Below, in pieces: positions 1-5,050 of a stretch of DNA of 5,050 nucleotides. Position numbers and translations under genes: made by a program. Numbering within the stretch: position 1 is the stretch's first letter; each line of letters begins with the position of its first letter. Location of the stretch: positions 1 through 5,050 of the forward strand of contig CAMOZD010000112.1 in NCBI GenBank assembly GCA_946630645.1, given 5' to 3'. Origin of the DNA: an uncultured Lachnospiraceae bacterium (GTDB lineage Bacteria > Bacillota > Clostridia > Lachnospirales > Lachnospiraceae). Below the pieces are notes generated by a model that searched no databases, had not been told where the DNA came from, and saw only the letters and a program-made list of their open reading frames with translations.

Positions 1-25
1 TGATCTGTGACTGTCCTTATACCAT

Positions 26-54
26 AAAAAGTCCGGCAGATTAACTGCCGGACT
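26..54 (-). terminator. Rho-independent terminator after the substrate-binding protein gene
   Basis: A perfect 10-bp inverted repeat (AGTCCGGCAG at 30-39, CTGCCGGACT at 45-54) encloses a 5-nt loop. Read on the minus strand, the GC-rich stem is followed by a run of five T (30-26, the first being the last stem base). It lies 23 nt past the stop codon of the lipoprotein gene and should end that transcript. The plus-strand side has only a weak, interrupted T tract, so strong bidirectional action is less likely. The rest of 1-77 holds nothing else I can recognise. Confidence 0.93.
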
Positions 55-77
55 ATTCTTCCTCTTTCTCTCTGCCA

Positions 78-1220
78 TTACTCGAACCATCGATATTGAT
101 CAATGTATTCCTGCACATTTTCTTTGGTAATCAGGGGCTGATGCCTCTCGGATGGGAAGGGAATAAAGTATTCCTCAGGCAAGGTACCATTGTTAAGATA
201 CTGAACAATATAGGCAACCGCCAGGTAAGTGGATCCATAAGGATCGGTGTTGTAGGTCACATAAAGATCCCCATCCTTTACAGCAGCTGCTGCATCCTTG
301 GATCCGTCCTCACCGCCTACGAAGACCCCTTCCACCTTTTTCTGCTTTAGGGCCTGTATGGCACCGATGGCCATCTCATCATTGCAGCAAGCAACTACGG
401 AAAGCCCTTCCGCAACATCCTTCCTCTCAAGAAGGTTCTCCATAACAGACATGCCCTCGGTTCTCTTACAATTAGCCGTCTGGGAAGCAACGATCTTCAT
501 GTCCGGGTATTCCGCGATGGCATCCTCGATGCCCTTCTTCCGCTCTTCCATGTTCTGCACGCCGGCGGGACCTTCCAGTATAATGGCCTTTCCTTTTCCT
601 CCGGCTGCCTCGCAGAGCTCTTTAGCTACCAGGTAGCCGGTCTCATAATAGTCCACGCCGCTACGCATAAATGCACCCGTCTCCGGGGCAGTACCGATAG
701 CGACTACAGGAATTCCCTTCTCATTGGCTGTGTTCACAACCGGCTGGATTCCTTTAGAGTCGGATGGATGAATGACAAAACCATCCACCCCCTGCCCCAT
801 AAGGGATTCCATGATGGATACCTGCTCTTCGATGGAGTCCTGGGAGGAGGGGGCCAGTGTCTGTACTTCGATGCCCAGGTCTTTACCTGCCTTCTGTCCT
901 CCTGCCCACATACCTAGCATGTAGGGATTGGTAGAGTTCCTTGTCATGACAACAATCTTATACTTTTTGTCCGCTTTAACCCCTGTAGATATTCCTCTTC
1001 CGATGCCTTCCACCGGCAGCTTCAGCTCATTCTTGGCGTAAGCGCTGGCCCGGTTGGTATTAACATTTTTGCTGAAATCCTCATTAACCTTTTCTCCGGT
1101 ACTGCTCTCAGCCAGATCAAGGCCGGCAGAAGTATTCTCCGCTCCGGATCCCCCGGAACAGGCTGCCATAAGGCAAAGGACCGCTCCGGTCAATAATGCG
1201 GCAAGTATTCTTTTTTTCAT
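78..1220 (-). CDS. Sugar-type ABC transporter substrate-binding lipoprotein (Peripla_BP_4-like)
   Basis: Predicted membrane-anchored solute receptor of a ribose/galactose-type (CUT2) ABC importer, 380 aa. Residues 1-21 form a lipoprotein signal: MKKR, a hydrophobic stretch, then LMAAC with the lipidated Cys at 21. A polar linker of about 65 residues follows. The periplasmic-binding-protein type 1 fold starts near residue 88 (KIVVMTRNSTNPY) and continues through GVDGFVIHPSDSKG, GIPVVAIGTAP, VVACCNDEMAIGAIQALK (about 275-292) and DGDLYVTYNTDPYGSTYLAV, all typical of the sugar-binding family. The start at 1220 is chosen because a GAGGGAGGG ribosome site lies just upstream and it begins a proper signal peptide; the ATG 54 bases further upstream has no ribosome site and would spoil the signal. 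No permease or ATPase gene is next to it and a terminator follows directly, so its transporter partners are elsewhere. The ligand cannot be read from sequence: sugar, glycoside, polyol or autoinducer-like sugar are all possible. The flavoprotein gene lies 104 bases upstream on the same strand with no clear terminator between, so co-transcription is possible. Confidence 0.93.
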   Translation of the reverse strand: MKKRILAALLTGAVLCLMAACSGGSGAENTSAGLDLAESSTGEKVNEDFSKNVNTNRASAYAKNELKLPVEGIGRGISTGVKADKKYKIVVMTRNSTNPYMLGMWAGGQKAGKDLGIEVQTLAPSSQDSIEEQVSIMESLMGQGVDGFVIHPSDSKGIQPVVNTANEKGIPVVAIGTAPETGAFMRSGVDYYETGYLVAKELCEAAGGKGKAIILEGPAGVQNMEERKKGIEDAIAEYPDMKIVASQTANCKRTEGMSVMENLLERKDVAEGLSVVACCNDEMAIGAIQALKQKKVEGVFVGGEDGSKDAAAAVKDGDLYVTYNTDPYGSTYLAVAYIVQYLNNGTLPEEYFIPFPSERHQPLITKENVQEYIDQYRWFE

Positions 1221-1223
1221 ATG

Positions 1224-1232
1224 CCCTCCCTC
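1224..1232 (-). promoter_or_regulatory. Ribosome binding site of the substrate-binding protein
   Basis: On the minus strand GAGGGAGGG lies 3 nt (4 nt from its GGAGG core) before the ATG at 1220. It decides the start: the upstream in-frame ATG at 1274 is preceded by AT-rich sequence with no Shine-Dalgarno match. Confidence 0.8.
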
Positions 1233-1271
1233 TAATGCTGTGCTACCTTGTCTGCCACGGGCAAATGCTTT

Positions 1272-1283
1272 CATTAATTAATG
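1272..1283. other. 12-bp AT-rich palindrome upstream of the lipoprotein gene
   Basis: CATTAATTAATG is a perfect palindrome about 52 bp before the start codon at 1220, inside the 104-bp gap. It could be half of an operator or simply AT-rich chance sequence. On the minus strand it runs directly into ATGAAAGCATTTGCCC (1274-1259), which resembles a catabolite-response (cre) box but lacks the central G and the last consensus base. I see no convincing -35/-10 pair in this gap. Confidence 0.2.
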
Positions 1284-1324
1284 TGGGTTTCTCTTATTCA
1301 GGCAGGAAGGATAAAAGACCGGCT

Positions 1325-1957
1325 CTATAACCCGCGCGATCTTAATTTATTAATATAATTCAGCTCCTTTGAAAACTGCTGAGCAGAGGCCTCTGCTTTG
1401 GCTCCTCCTATGCCAACGCCCAGTCTGACAGCAGCTTCCACATACTCAGGATGCTCATCAATGGCATCAGGTCCTCCGAGTCCTCCGCAAAGAAGCTGTC
1501 CCTTGCACTCAAACTGCAGCAAAGTATTCACCAGATCAAATTCCTCTTTGATCGGTCCGAATACTGCCGGATCCGGATTGTTGGCCGTAGCAATCAGGTA
1601 GGTCTCCTTGACGGTACATTGAGCTCTTCCCTTAGGAGCTGCAAATGGATACAGACGATCCACGACCTTCTTAATCTGGGAAGTAAAACTCTTCCAGTAT
1701 ATGGGTGTCACCAGTACAAGGACATCCGCCCAGCACATTTTCTCATGAAGCTTTACGCCATCGTCCTTCAGGCCGCAGCAACCTCTCTGATGACAGCTTG
1801 CATCTCCATGGCAGCCATCCATATTAAGAGCGCAAGCATCAAGAACCTCTACGGTATTTCCCGCTGCTGTAGCGCCGCCGGCAAAAGCGGCTGCCAGTGT
1901 GTTGGAATTACCATTGGCCCTGGGACTACCGGTGATTATTAAAATATTCTTACCCAT
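1325..1957 (-). CDS. Flavodoxin-fold NAD(P)H-dependent FMN oxidoreductase with Cys-rich segment
   Basis: Predicted cytoplasmic flavoprotein of 210 aa in the NADPH-dependent FMN reductase / iron-sulfur flavoprotein group. The FMN phosphate loop is GSPRANGNSNT at residues 10-20, right after strand 1 (ILIIT). WADVLVLVTPIYW (76-88) followed by FTSQIKKVVDR (91-101) is the family's second flavin-binding segment and dimer helix. Between them is a cysteine-rich stretch with Cys at 42, 49, 55, 60, 61 and 75 and His at 50, 56 and 71, ending in GLKDD, which sits where relatives carry a CxxCxxC-type motif and the sequence I-KDDM. The spacing here is not the usual CX2CX2CX4-7C of iron-sulfur flavoproteins, so an Fe-S cluster is uncertain. 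The start at 1957 follows GGAGGT by 7 nt; in-frame ATGs further upstream (three tandem ones near 1972-1978) overlap or precede that ribosome site. Likely role is reduction of a quinone, aromatic or other electron acceptor; the substrate is unknown. It appears to have its own promoter and lies upstream of the lipoprotein gene. Confidence 0.9.
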   Translation of the reverse strand: MGKNILIITGSPRANGNSNTLAAAFAGGATAAGNTVEVLDACALNMDGCHGDASCHQRGCCGLKDDGVKLHEKMCWADVLVLVTPIYWKSFTSQIKKVVDRLYPFAAPKGRAQCTVKETYLIATANNPDPAVFGPIKEEFDLVNTLLQFECKGQLLCGGLGGPDAIDEHPEYVEAAVRLGVGIGGAKAEASAQQFSKELNYINKLRSRGL

Positions 1958-1964
1958 AACATTT

Positions 1965-1970
1965 ACCTCC
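1965..1970 (-). promoter_or_regulatory. Ribosome binding site of the flavoprotein gene
   Basis: Minus-strand GGAGGT with 7 nt to the ATG at 1957. It fixes the start of the flavoprotein and excludes the three tandem upstream ATGs and the far ATG at 2071, which would add 38 residues unlike any part of the flavodoxin fold. Confidence 0.85.
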
Positions 1971-2010
1971 ATCATCATACCCTTATATAATACTTTTAGA
2001 TTGGAATTAC

Positions 2011-2028
2011 AGACAGCTCCGGCTGTCT
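2011..2028. other. Hairpin in the flavoprotein leader; terminator-like only in plus orientation
   Basis: AGACAGC (2011-2017) and GCTGTCT (2022-2028) form a 7-bp stem with a 4-nt loop. In plus orientation it is followed by T bases up to 2032, giving a short intrinsic-terminator shape, but no plus-strand gene precedes it. In minus orientation, where all genes lie, it has no U tract. There it would sit at the very 5' end of an RNA started from the extended -10 box at 2037-2045, where it could protect the messenger or affect translation. Blocking antisense transcripts is the other option. Confidence 0.5.
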
Positions 2029-2036
2029 TTTTCGTT

Positions 2037-2045
2037 ATTATACCA
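2037..2045 (-). promoter_or_regulatory. Extended -10 promoter for the flavoprotein gene
   Basis: The minus strand reads TGGTATAAT: a perfect TATAAT (2042-2037) with TG one base upstream (2045-2044), the extended -10 form of housekeeping sigma factor. No good -35 hexamer is found 16-18 bp upstream, as is common for extended -10 promoters or those needing an activator. Transcription would start near 2030, giving a leader of about 73 nt before the ATG at 1957. Confidence 0.6.
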
Positions 2046-2084
2046 CCTGACAGCACATAAAGCATCAGCATTTATGAAGAATAA

Positions 2085-2098
2085 TTGGAATATTCCAA
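2085..2098. promoter_or_regulatory. 14-bp perfect palindrome, candidate operator
   Basis: TTGGAATATTCCAA is a perfect dyad centred about 61 bp upstream of the predicted transcription start near 2030, a position typical of activator sites. It lies between the serine hydrolase stop codon (2114) and the extended -10 box. The half-site TTGGAAT recurs at 2001-2007, in the leader. It is too AT-rich and lacks a T tract, so it is not a good terminator for the serine hydrolase. The binding protein is unknown and no regulator gene is in the window. Confidence 0.4.
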
Positions 2099-2113
2099 AC
2101 AAATCCTTCTCAT

Positions 2114-3448
2114 TTAATCCAGAATTGCATTGGCCGTAATATTCAGGAACCTTTCCTGGGTCTTCCAGGACAGGCCAACCGGGGAAACCTGAGAGAGAAA
2201 GATAGCCACCATATCCTTTTCGGGCCATACATTGTATACACTCCCCCAATAGCCGTGCCAGCCATAAGACCCCTTTCCCATATAATTAAAAGTGGTATTA
2301 TAATCCGTCTCCACATCCATCATATATCCCCAATGATGACCGTAAATAGAAACTCCCCTGTTCAGCTGACTTCTGTTCCCGGATCCCTGGTCCTCTGTCA
2401 GGGAGACCATCCAGGGATCTGCCACGTTGGAAAGAATCCCCTTCCCCGCCGTATGAGGATGATGCATGAGACGAACGGCATTAGGGCTCAGAATTCTCTT
2501 TCCGCCAAAGGATCCTTCATTGCAGAGCATCTGGGCAAAGCGCCAATAGTCTGATGCGGTTCCGGTCAGGCCTGCGGCAATATTGTAATAGGTTCTGGTG
2601 TCCGCGAAGGGGAGCTGGGTATCATCTGTCCCCGGGAGGTCAAGCCCGTCCAGTCTCTCCATGCTTTCACAGGCATAGACAGCAGGAATCCGGTCCCAAT
2701 TCACCGGATCCGGGAAGAAGGCAGTCTCCTCCATACCAAGAGGATCAAAAATGTGATCTTGTAAATAGCTCTTAAGATCCTGCCCGCTGACAATCTCCAC
2801 AATATGACCAAGGACTATGGAAGACAGGTTGGTGTAATCCCAGCGCTCCCCTGGATGAGCCGCCAGGGGAAGGCCGGCCAGGGTCTCTGTCACCTGCCCT
2901 ATCGTGGAATCCAGGGCATGCATGGTATCAACGATCCCGGCCTGCTTATAGCAGGAAGCGCAATAACGGGCAGCCGGATGATAACCTTCCAACGACTTGA
3001 TCGCTGTGATCCCCGAGGTCATAGTCAGAAGATCGTGAATGGTGATCTCTCTCCTGGGCGGCACCAAGCGAACCTCACCCCCGGCCATAGGAATCGCCAC
3101 CATAGACTTTCGAAAGGCCGGAATATAATCTGATAGCTTATCCGAAGGCATCACCAGCCCTTTATCGTAAAGCTGCATCAGGGCAGCAGCTCCAATCGTC
3201 TTAGACATGGAGGCCAGACGGAAGATGGCATCTTTCTTCATAAGAACCCCCTCCCGGGCTTCCCCGTAAGCTTTATGCTGAACGATTATCCCATGGCGGG
3301 CTACCAGGGTGACCATGCCCTTCATCATTTTCTCCCGGATGGACCGCTCCATCGCTTCATCGATATAGGCCAGATAGTCCGAGGACATACCAATTTCTTC
3401 CGGTCGATCTGCATAAACCAGCTCACAGCTGTTATTTACATTCTTCAT
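2114..3448 (-). CDS. Serine hydrolase, class C beta-lactamase-like (family VIII esterase type)
   Basis: Predicted 444-aa serine hydrolase of the beta-lactamase/transpeptidase-like fold (PF00144 type). The nucleophile motif SxxK is S80-M-S-K83 within FRLASMSKTIGAAALMQLYDKG. HDLLTMTSGIT (138-148) is a typical family segment. The second motif YxN is Y205-T-N207 in PGERWDYTNLSS. The third motif region is WHGYWG at 397-402, where true beta-lactamases carry KTG; the HG form is typical of esterases and D-aminopeptidase-like members, so ester or amide hydrolysis is more likely than antibiotic resistance. AAGLTGTASDYWRFAQMLCNEG (291-312) is another family hallmark. No signal peptide is seen, so the enzyme should be cytoplasmic. 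The start is supported by AAGGAG (3457-3462) 8 nt upstream. A CxxC (C163, C166) lies in the variable loop between the first two motifs. Its neighbour upstream is a tannase-like esterase with a terminator between them; no clear promoter of its own was found. The substrate is unknown; esters of plant phenolics are a guess from context. Confidence 0.92.
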   Translation of the reverse strand: MKNVNNSCELVYADRPEEIGMSSDYLAYIDEAMERSIREKMMKGMVTLVARHGIIVQHKAYGEAREGVLMKKDAIFRLASMSKTIGAAALMQLYDKGLVMPSDKLSDYIPAFRKSMVAIPMAGGEVRLVPPRREITIHDLLTMTSGITAIKSLEGYHPAARYCASCYKQAGIVDTMHALDSTIGQVTETLAGLPLAAHPGERWDYTNLSSIVLGHIVEIVSGQDLKSYLQDHIFDPLGMEETAFFPDPVNWDRIPAVYACESMERLDGLDLPGTDDTQLPFADTRTYYNIAAGLTGTASDYWRFAQMLCNEGSFGGKRILSPNAVRLMHHPHTAGKGILSNVADPWMVSLTEDQGSGNRSQLNRGVSIYGHHWGYMMDVETDYNTTFNYMGKGSYGWHGYWGSVYNVWPEKDMVAIFLSQVSPVGLSWKTQERFLNITANAILD

Positions 3449-3456
3449 ATAATCAA

Positions 3457-3462
3457 CTCCTT
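3457..3462 (-). promoter_or_regulatory. Ribosome binding site of the serine hydrolase
   Basis: Minus-strand AAGGAG with 8 nt to the ATG at 3448. It supports this start over the internal Met codons at residues 21 and 41-45, which would remove conserved N-terminal helix sequence. Confidence 0.75.
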
Positions 3463-3487
3463 CCGCAAGAGTTTTGTACTGACATCT

Positions 3488-3526
3488 AAAACGCCCCCGG
3501 ATACCTGTAAACTTTATCCGGAGGCG
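3488..3526 (-). terminator. Rho-independent terminator after the tannase-family gene
   Basis: A 12-bp stem with a single mismatch pairs 3492-3503 with 3515-3526 around an 11-nt loop. Read on the minus strand, the right arm CGCCTCCGGATA comes first and the GC-rich end is followed by four T (3491-3488). It lies about 48 nt past the stop codon of the tannase-family gene and 40 nt before the serine hydrolase start, so it should separate the two genes, though the short T run may allow readthrough. The rest of the gap 3449-3574 holds TATAAT-like words (for example 3553-3558) but no convincing -35 partner. Confidence 0.8.
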
Positions 3527-3574
3527 ATAATCTTCGTTTGTATAATATCAGGATTATAAGATCCTCATACCATG

Positions 3575-5050
3575 TTATTCTTTTTCCCGATAAGCTGTAA
3601 CGGAAGATTCTCTTATCAACCGGTCCTGGTTAAAATCATAATTGATGGTCCGCAGCTTCTCCGGTGCAAGGCCCTTTTCTACCCAGTTCATCATAGCAAG
3701 AAAGCCTGATGCATTGGTCACATTAGGGCCGTCCCAATCATAGAGGGCATGACCGCCGTACTCCGGGAAAAAGACTCTAAGACTGTCTCTGAGTTCTTCT
3801 TCGGAAGCGAAGAAGGCCTTTGCTTTCCTGTAGTAGTCCAGGGTCAGCTGGTTGGGTGCCACATGGTCCCCGGTTCCGTGGGTGATAATCATCTTGCCTC
3901 CCCTGGCGGCAAAGCGCCTAAGGTCTGCACCGTAAAAGGAAAAATCACGGAACTCTTCTTTGTGATCCAGGTAGATCCGCTCAAACTCCTCATAGCTGCA
4001 GCGGGAAAAGTCCCAATCAGGATCCCGAATCAGCCAGCGCAGGAACTGGACGGCAAAGGGAATATTGGTAATGGTTCCGTCATCATGGATCTTCAGATAT
4101 CCAAAGGGTCTGGGTCCAACCGGCCACTGAATAATCTCGGGGCCAAAACCGTAGGTCACCCGGCTCCCATCCGACAGTACCGGCCCATTCCAGATCTTCA
4201 TCATGACTGTCCGATCTTCCCTGCTGATTGGTCCGGCTCCGGTTGCTGTGCCTGGAAGCCTGTCCAAAAAGGCCTTCCAGCAAGGATCATCCGGATCGTA
4301 CGGCCGGCCATGCAGGTCCCGGCTCTCCCTGGCCAGAAAATGAGCAGTCTGATACTTGTCCATGCTGACTCTGTGAGGTTCATTGTTGTAGACCAGGGCG
4401 GCCCACAGGCACGAAAACATAAGATTATAGAAATCACAAAGGGGGCCGTCCGCCCAGAGGCCATCGTAATCCTCAGGATACTGCTCTGCCTCCAGGATGA
4501 TCTGTCTCCCTCCGCCCGATGTCCCATGCATGTAACTCTTATAGATCTTCTCTCCGTAACAGGCCTCCACCACAGCCTTGGCGGACACCGTCATGTTATG
4601 GGTTCCTTGGAAGGCCCAGTTCCGAATCATCTGCCAGTCCAGGTCACCATCCTTAAATCCCCAGCGGTTATCCACAAACATACCCGTGGCTCCATCAGAA
4701 ACCACGCAGGCAAAACCATTTCTCACCGCCATGGGCCAGGATGTCAGATTGGTGGTCTGCTCCTTGTCCCAGTCTGTCTCCATATTGGTCCCGGCCCCGG
4801 CGATCCCCATAAAGCGCCGGTTCCAATGAACGGGAAGGAAGACTCTCATATCCGCAATATGGACTCCGGATAGAAATTCCTTAATCCTGACAAAATAAAA
4901 TGCGGGTACGTTATCAAGAATAGGCTTACCCTTCTCCTTCCAGCTTCCTTCCGGAACAAAGCGAATCTCCTCCAGAAAAAGATCGGGCCAGGGCTCCAGA
5001 GCCCTGCGGATAACCGAGGGGACACAGAGCCTGTCCAGGCATCCGGACGC
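3575..5050 (-). CDS. Tannase/feruloyl esterase family alpha/beta hydrolase, 5' end cut by window
   Basis: The reading frame stays open without a stop from the stop codon at 3575 to the last base, 491 visible residues (numbered here from the right edge), so the start is outside. A shorter start at the ATG at 4849 is unlikely: the 67 residues before it match the family's N-terminal region (a CLDRL-type start, then VPAF at 48-51 and FLPVHWNRRFMGIAG at 71-85). The family (PF07519) hydrolyses ester bonds of gallic or hydroxycinnamic acids. The nucleophile elbow is GTSGGGRQ (176-183) with Ser178, followed by YPEDYDGLWADGP (191-203). The acid is probably Asp395 in HGTGD and the base His434 in GGHA, followed by LYDWDGPN. 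Family members usually have Cys just before this Ser and just after this His, joined by a disulfide; here they are Thr177 and Ala435. The usual FCRV cysteine is also replaced (AFYFV). Members are about 500-570 aa, so little is missing, but a signal peptide cannot be judged. A terminator follows. Exact substrate unknown. Confidence 0.9.
   Translation of the reverse strand, partial: ASGCLDRLCVPSVIRRALEPWPDLFLEEIRFVPEGSWKEKGKPILDNVPAFYFVRIKEFLSGVHIADMRVFLPVHWNRRFMGIAGAGTNMETDWDKEQTTNLTSWPMAVRNGFACVVSDGATGMFVDNRWGFKDGDLDWQMIRNWAFQGTHNMTVSAKAVVEACYGEKIYKSYMHGTSGGGRQIILEAEQYPEDYDGLWADGPLCDFYNLMFSCLWAALVYNNEPHRVSMDKYQTAHFLARESRDLHGRPYDPDDPCWKAFLDRLPGTATGAGPISREDRTVMMKIWNGPVLSDGSRVTYGFGPEIIQWPVGPRPFGYLKIHDDGTITNIPFAVQFLRWLIRDPDWDFSRCSYEEFERIYLDHKEEFRDFSFYGADLRRFAARGGKMIITHGTGDHVAPNQLTLDYYRKAKAFFASEEELRDSLRVFFPEYGGHALYDWDGPNVTNASGFLAMMNWVEKGLAPEKLRTINYDFNQDRLIRESSVTAYREKE

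Noticed and set aside
1221..1274. Upstream start adding 18 residues to the substrate-binding protein
   Set aside because: There is no Shine-Dalgarno before it and it would place charged residues in front of a standard lipoprotein signal that already has its own ribosome site.
2011..2032. Hairpin with T run as a terminator for a plus-strand gene
   Set aside because: No credible plus-strand gene lies before it; its place at the predicted 5' end of the minus-strand transcript explains it better, though blocking antisense RNA cannot be excluded.
1958..2071. Upstream start adding 38 residues to the flavoprotein
   Set aside because: The extra part covers the predicted promoter edge, hairpin and ribosome site; the flavodoxin fold begins directly at the ATG at 1957.
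2007..2249. 80-aa minus-strand open frame across the serine hydrolase end
   Set aside because: It overlaps the real gene in another frame, has no ribosome site or known motif, and its tail runs through the intergenic control region.
2114..3448. Antibiotic-resistance beta-lactamase
   Set aside because: There is no signal peptide and the third motif is HGY rather than KTG, so an esterase or peptidase role fits better.
4083..4527. Two minus-strand frames (4083-4283, 4201-4527) and several short plus-strand frames inside the hydrolase genes
   Set aside because: All are out-of-frame or antisense shadows of genes with clear motifs.
3749..4873. Long 374-aa plus-strand open frame opposite the tannase-family gene
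   Set aside because: It is wholly antisense to a gene with clear family motifs, its translation resembles no fold I know, and it has no ribosome site; it is a by-product of the codon usage of the real gene.
4850..5050. Reading the tannase-family gene as complete with its start at 4849
   Set aside because: The frame stays open to the window edge and the 67 upstream residues match the family's N-terminal region; no ribosome site precedes the 4849 ATG.

Overview
The window reads as a stretch of a Firmicutes chromosome, most likely a gut-type Clostridia or Lachnospiraceae relative. The reasons are a strong purine-rich Shine-Dalgarno before each gene whose start is visible, a lipobox-type substrate-binding lipoprotein, intermediate base composition with AT-rich gaps, and protein families common in plant-fibre-degrading anaerobes. 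This placement is inference; there is no rRNA or marker gene here.

All four genes lie on the minus strand, so transcription runs from the right edge to the left. In that order they are: (1) a tannase/feruloyl-esterase family alpha/beta hydrolase (3575-5050), whose 5' end is cut off by the window, followed by an intrinsic terminator (3488-3526); (2) a class C beta-lactamase-like serine hydrolase/esterase (2114-3448); (3) a small flavodoxin-fold FMN oxidoreductase with a cysteine-rich segment (1325-1957), preceded by an extended -10 promoter, an RNA hairpin at the predicted 5' end and an upstream 14-bp palindrome; (4) a sugar-type ABC transporter substrate-binding lipoprotein (78-1220), closed by a strong terminator (26-54). 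The gaps are 126, 156 and 104 bases; no RNA gene, insertion sequence or CRISPR array was seen.

Together the set could serve ester-linked plant phenolics: a tannase-like esterase, a second esterase-type serine hydrolase, a flavoenzyme that might reduce the products, and a lipoprotein that binds a released sugar or glycoside for import. That pathway link is inference from adjacency. The terminator after the tannase and the promoter before the flavoprotein suggest two or three transcription units rather than one operon.

The most notable observation is that the tannase-family protein keeps a recognisable Ser-Asp-His triad but lacks both cysteines that normally flank the Ser and the His and join in a disulfide. 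I found no clearly new multi-gene system. The promoter region before the flavoprotein and its unusual cysteine pattern are the other points worth checking.
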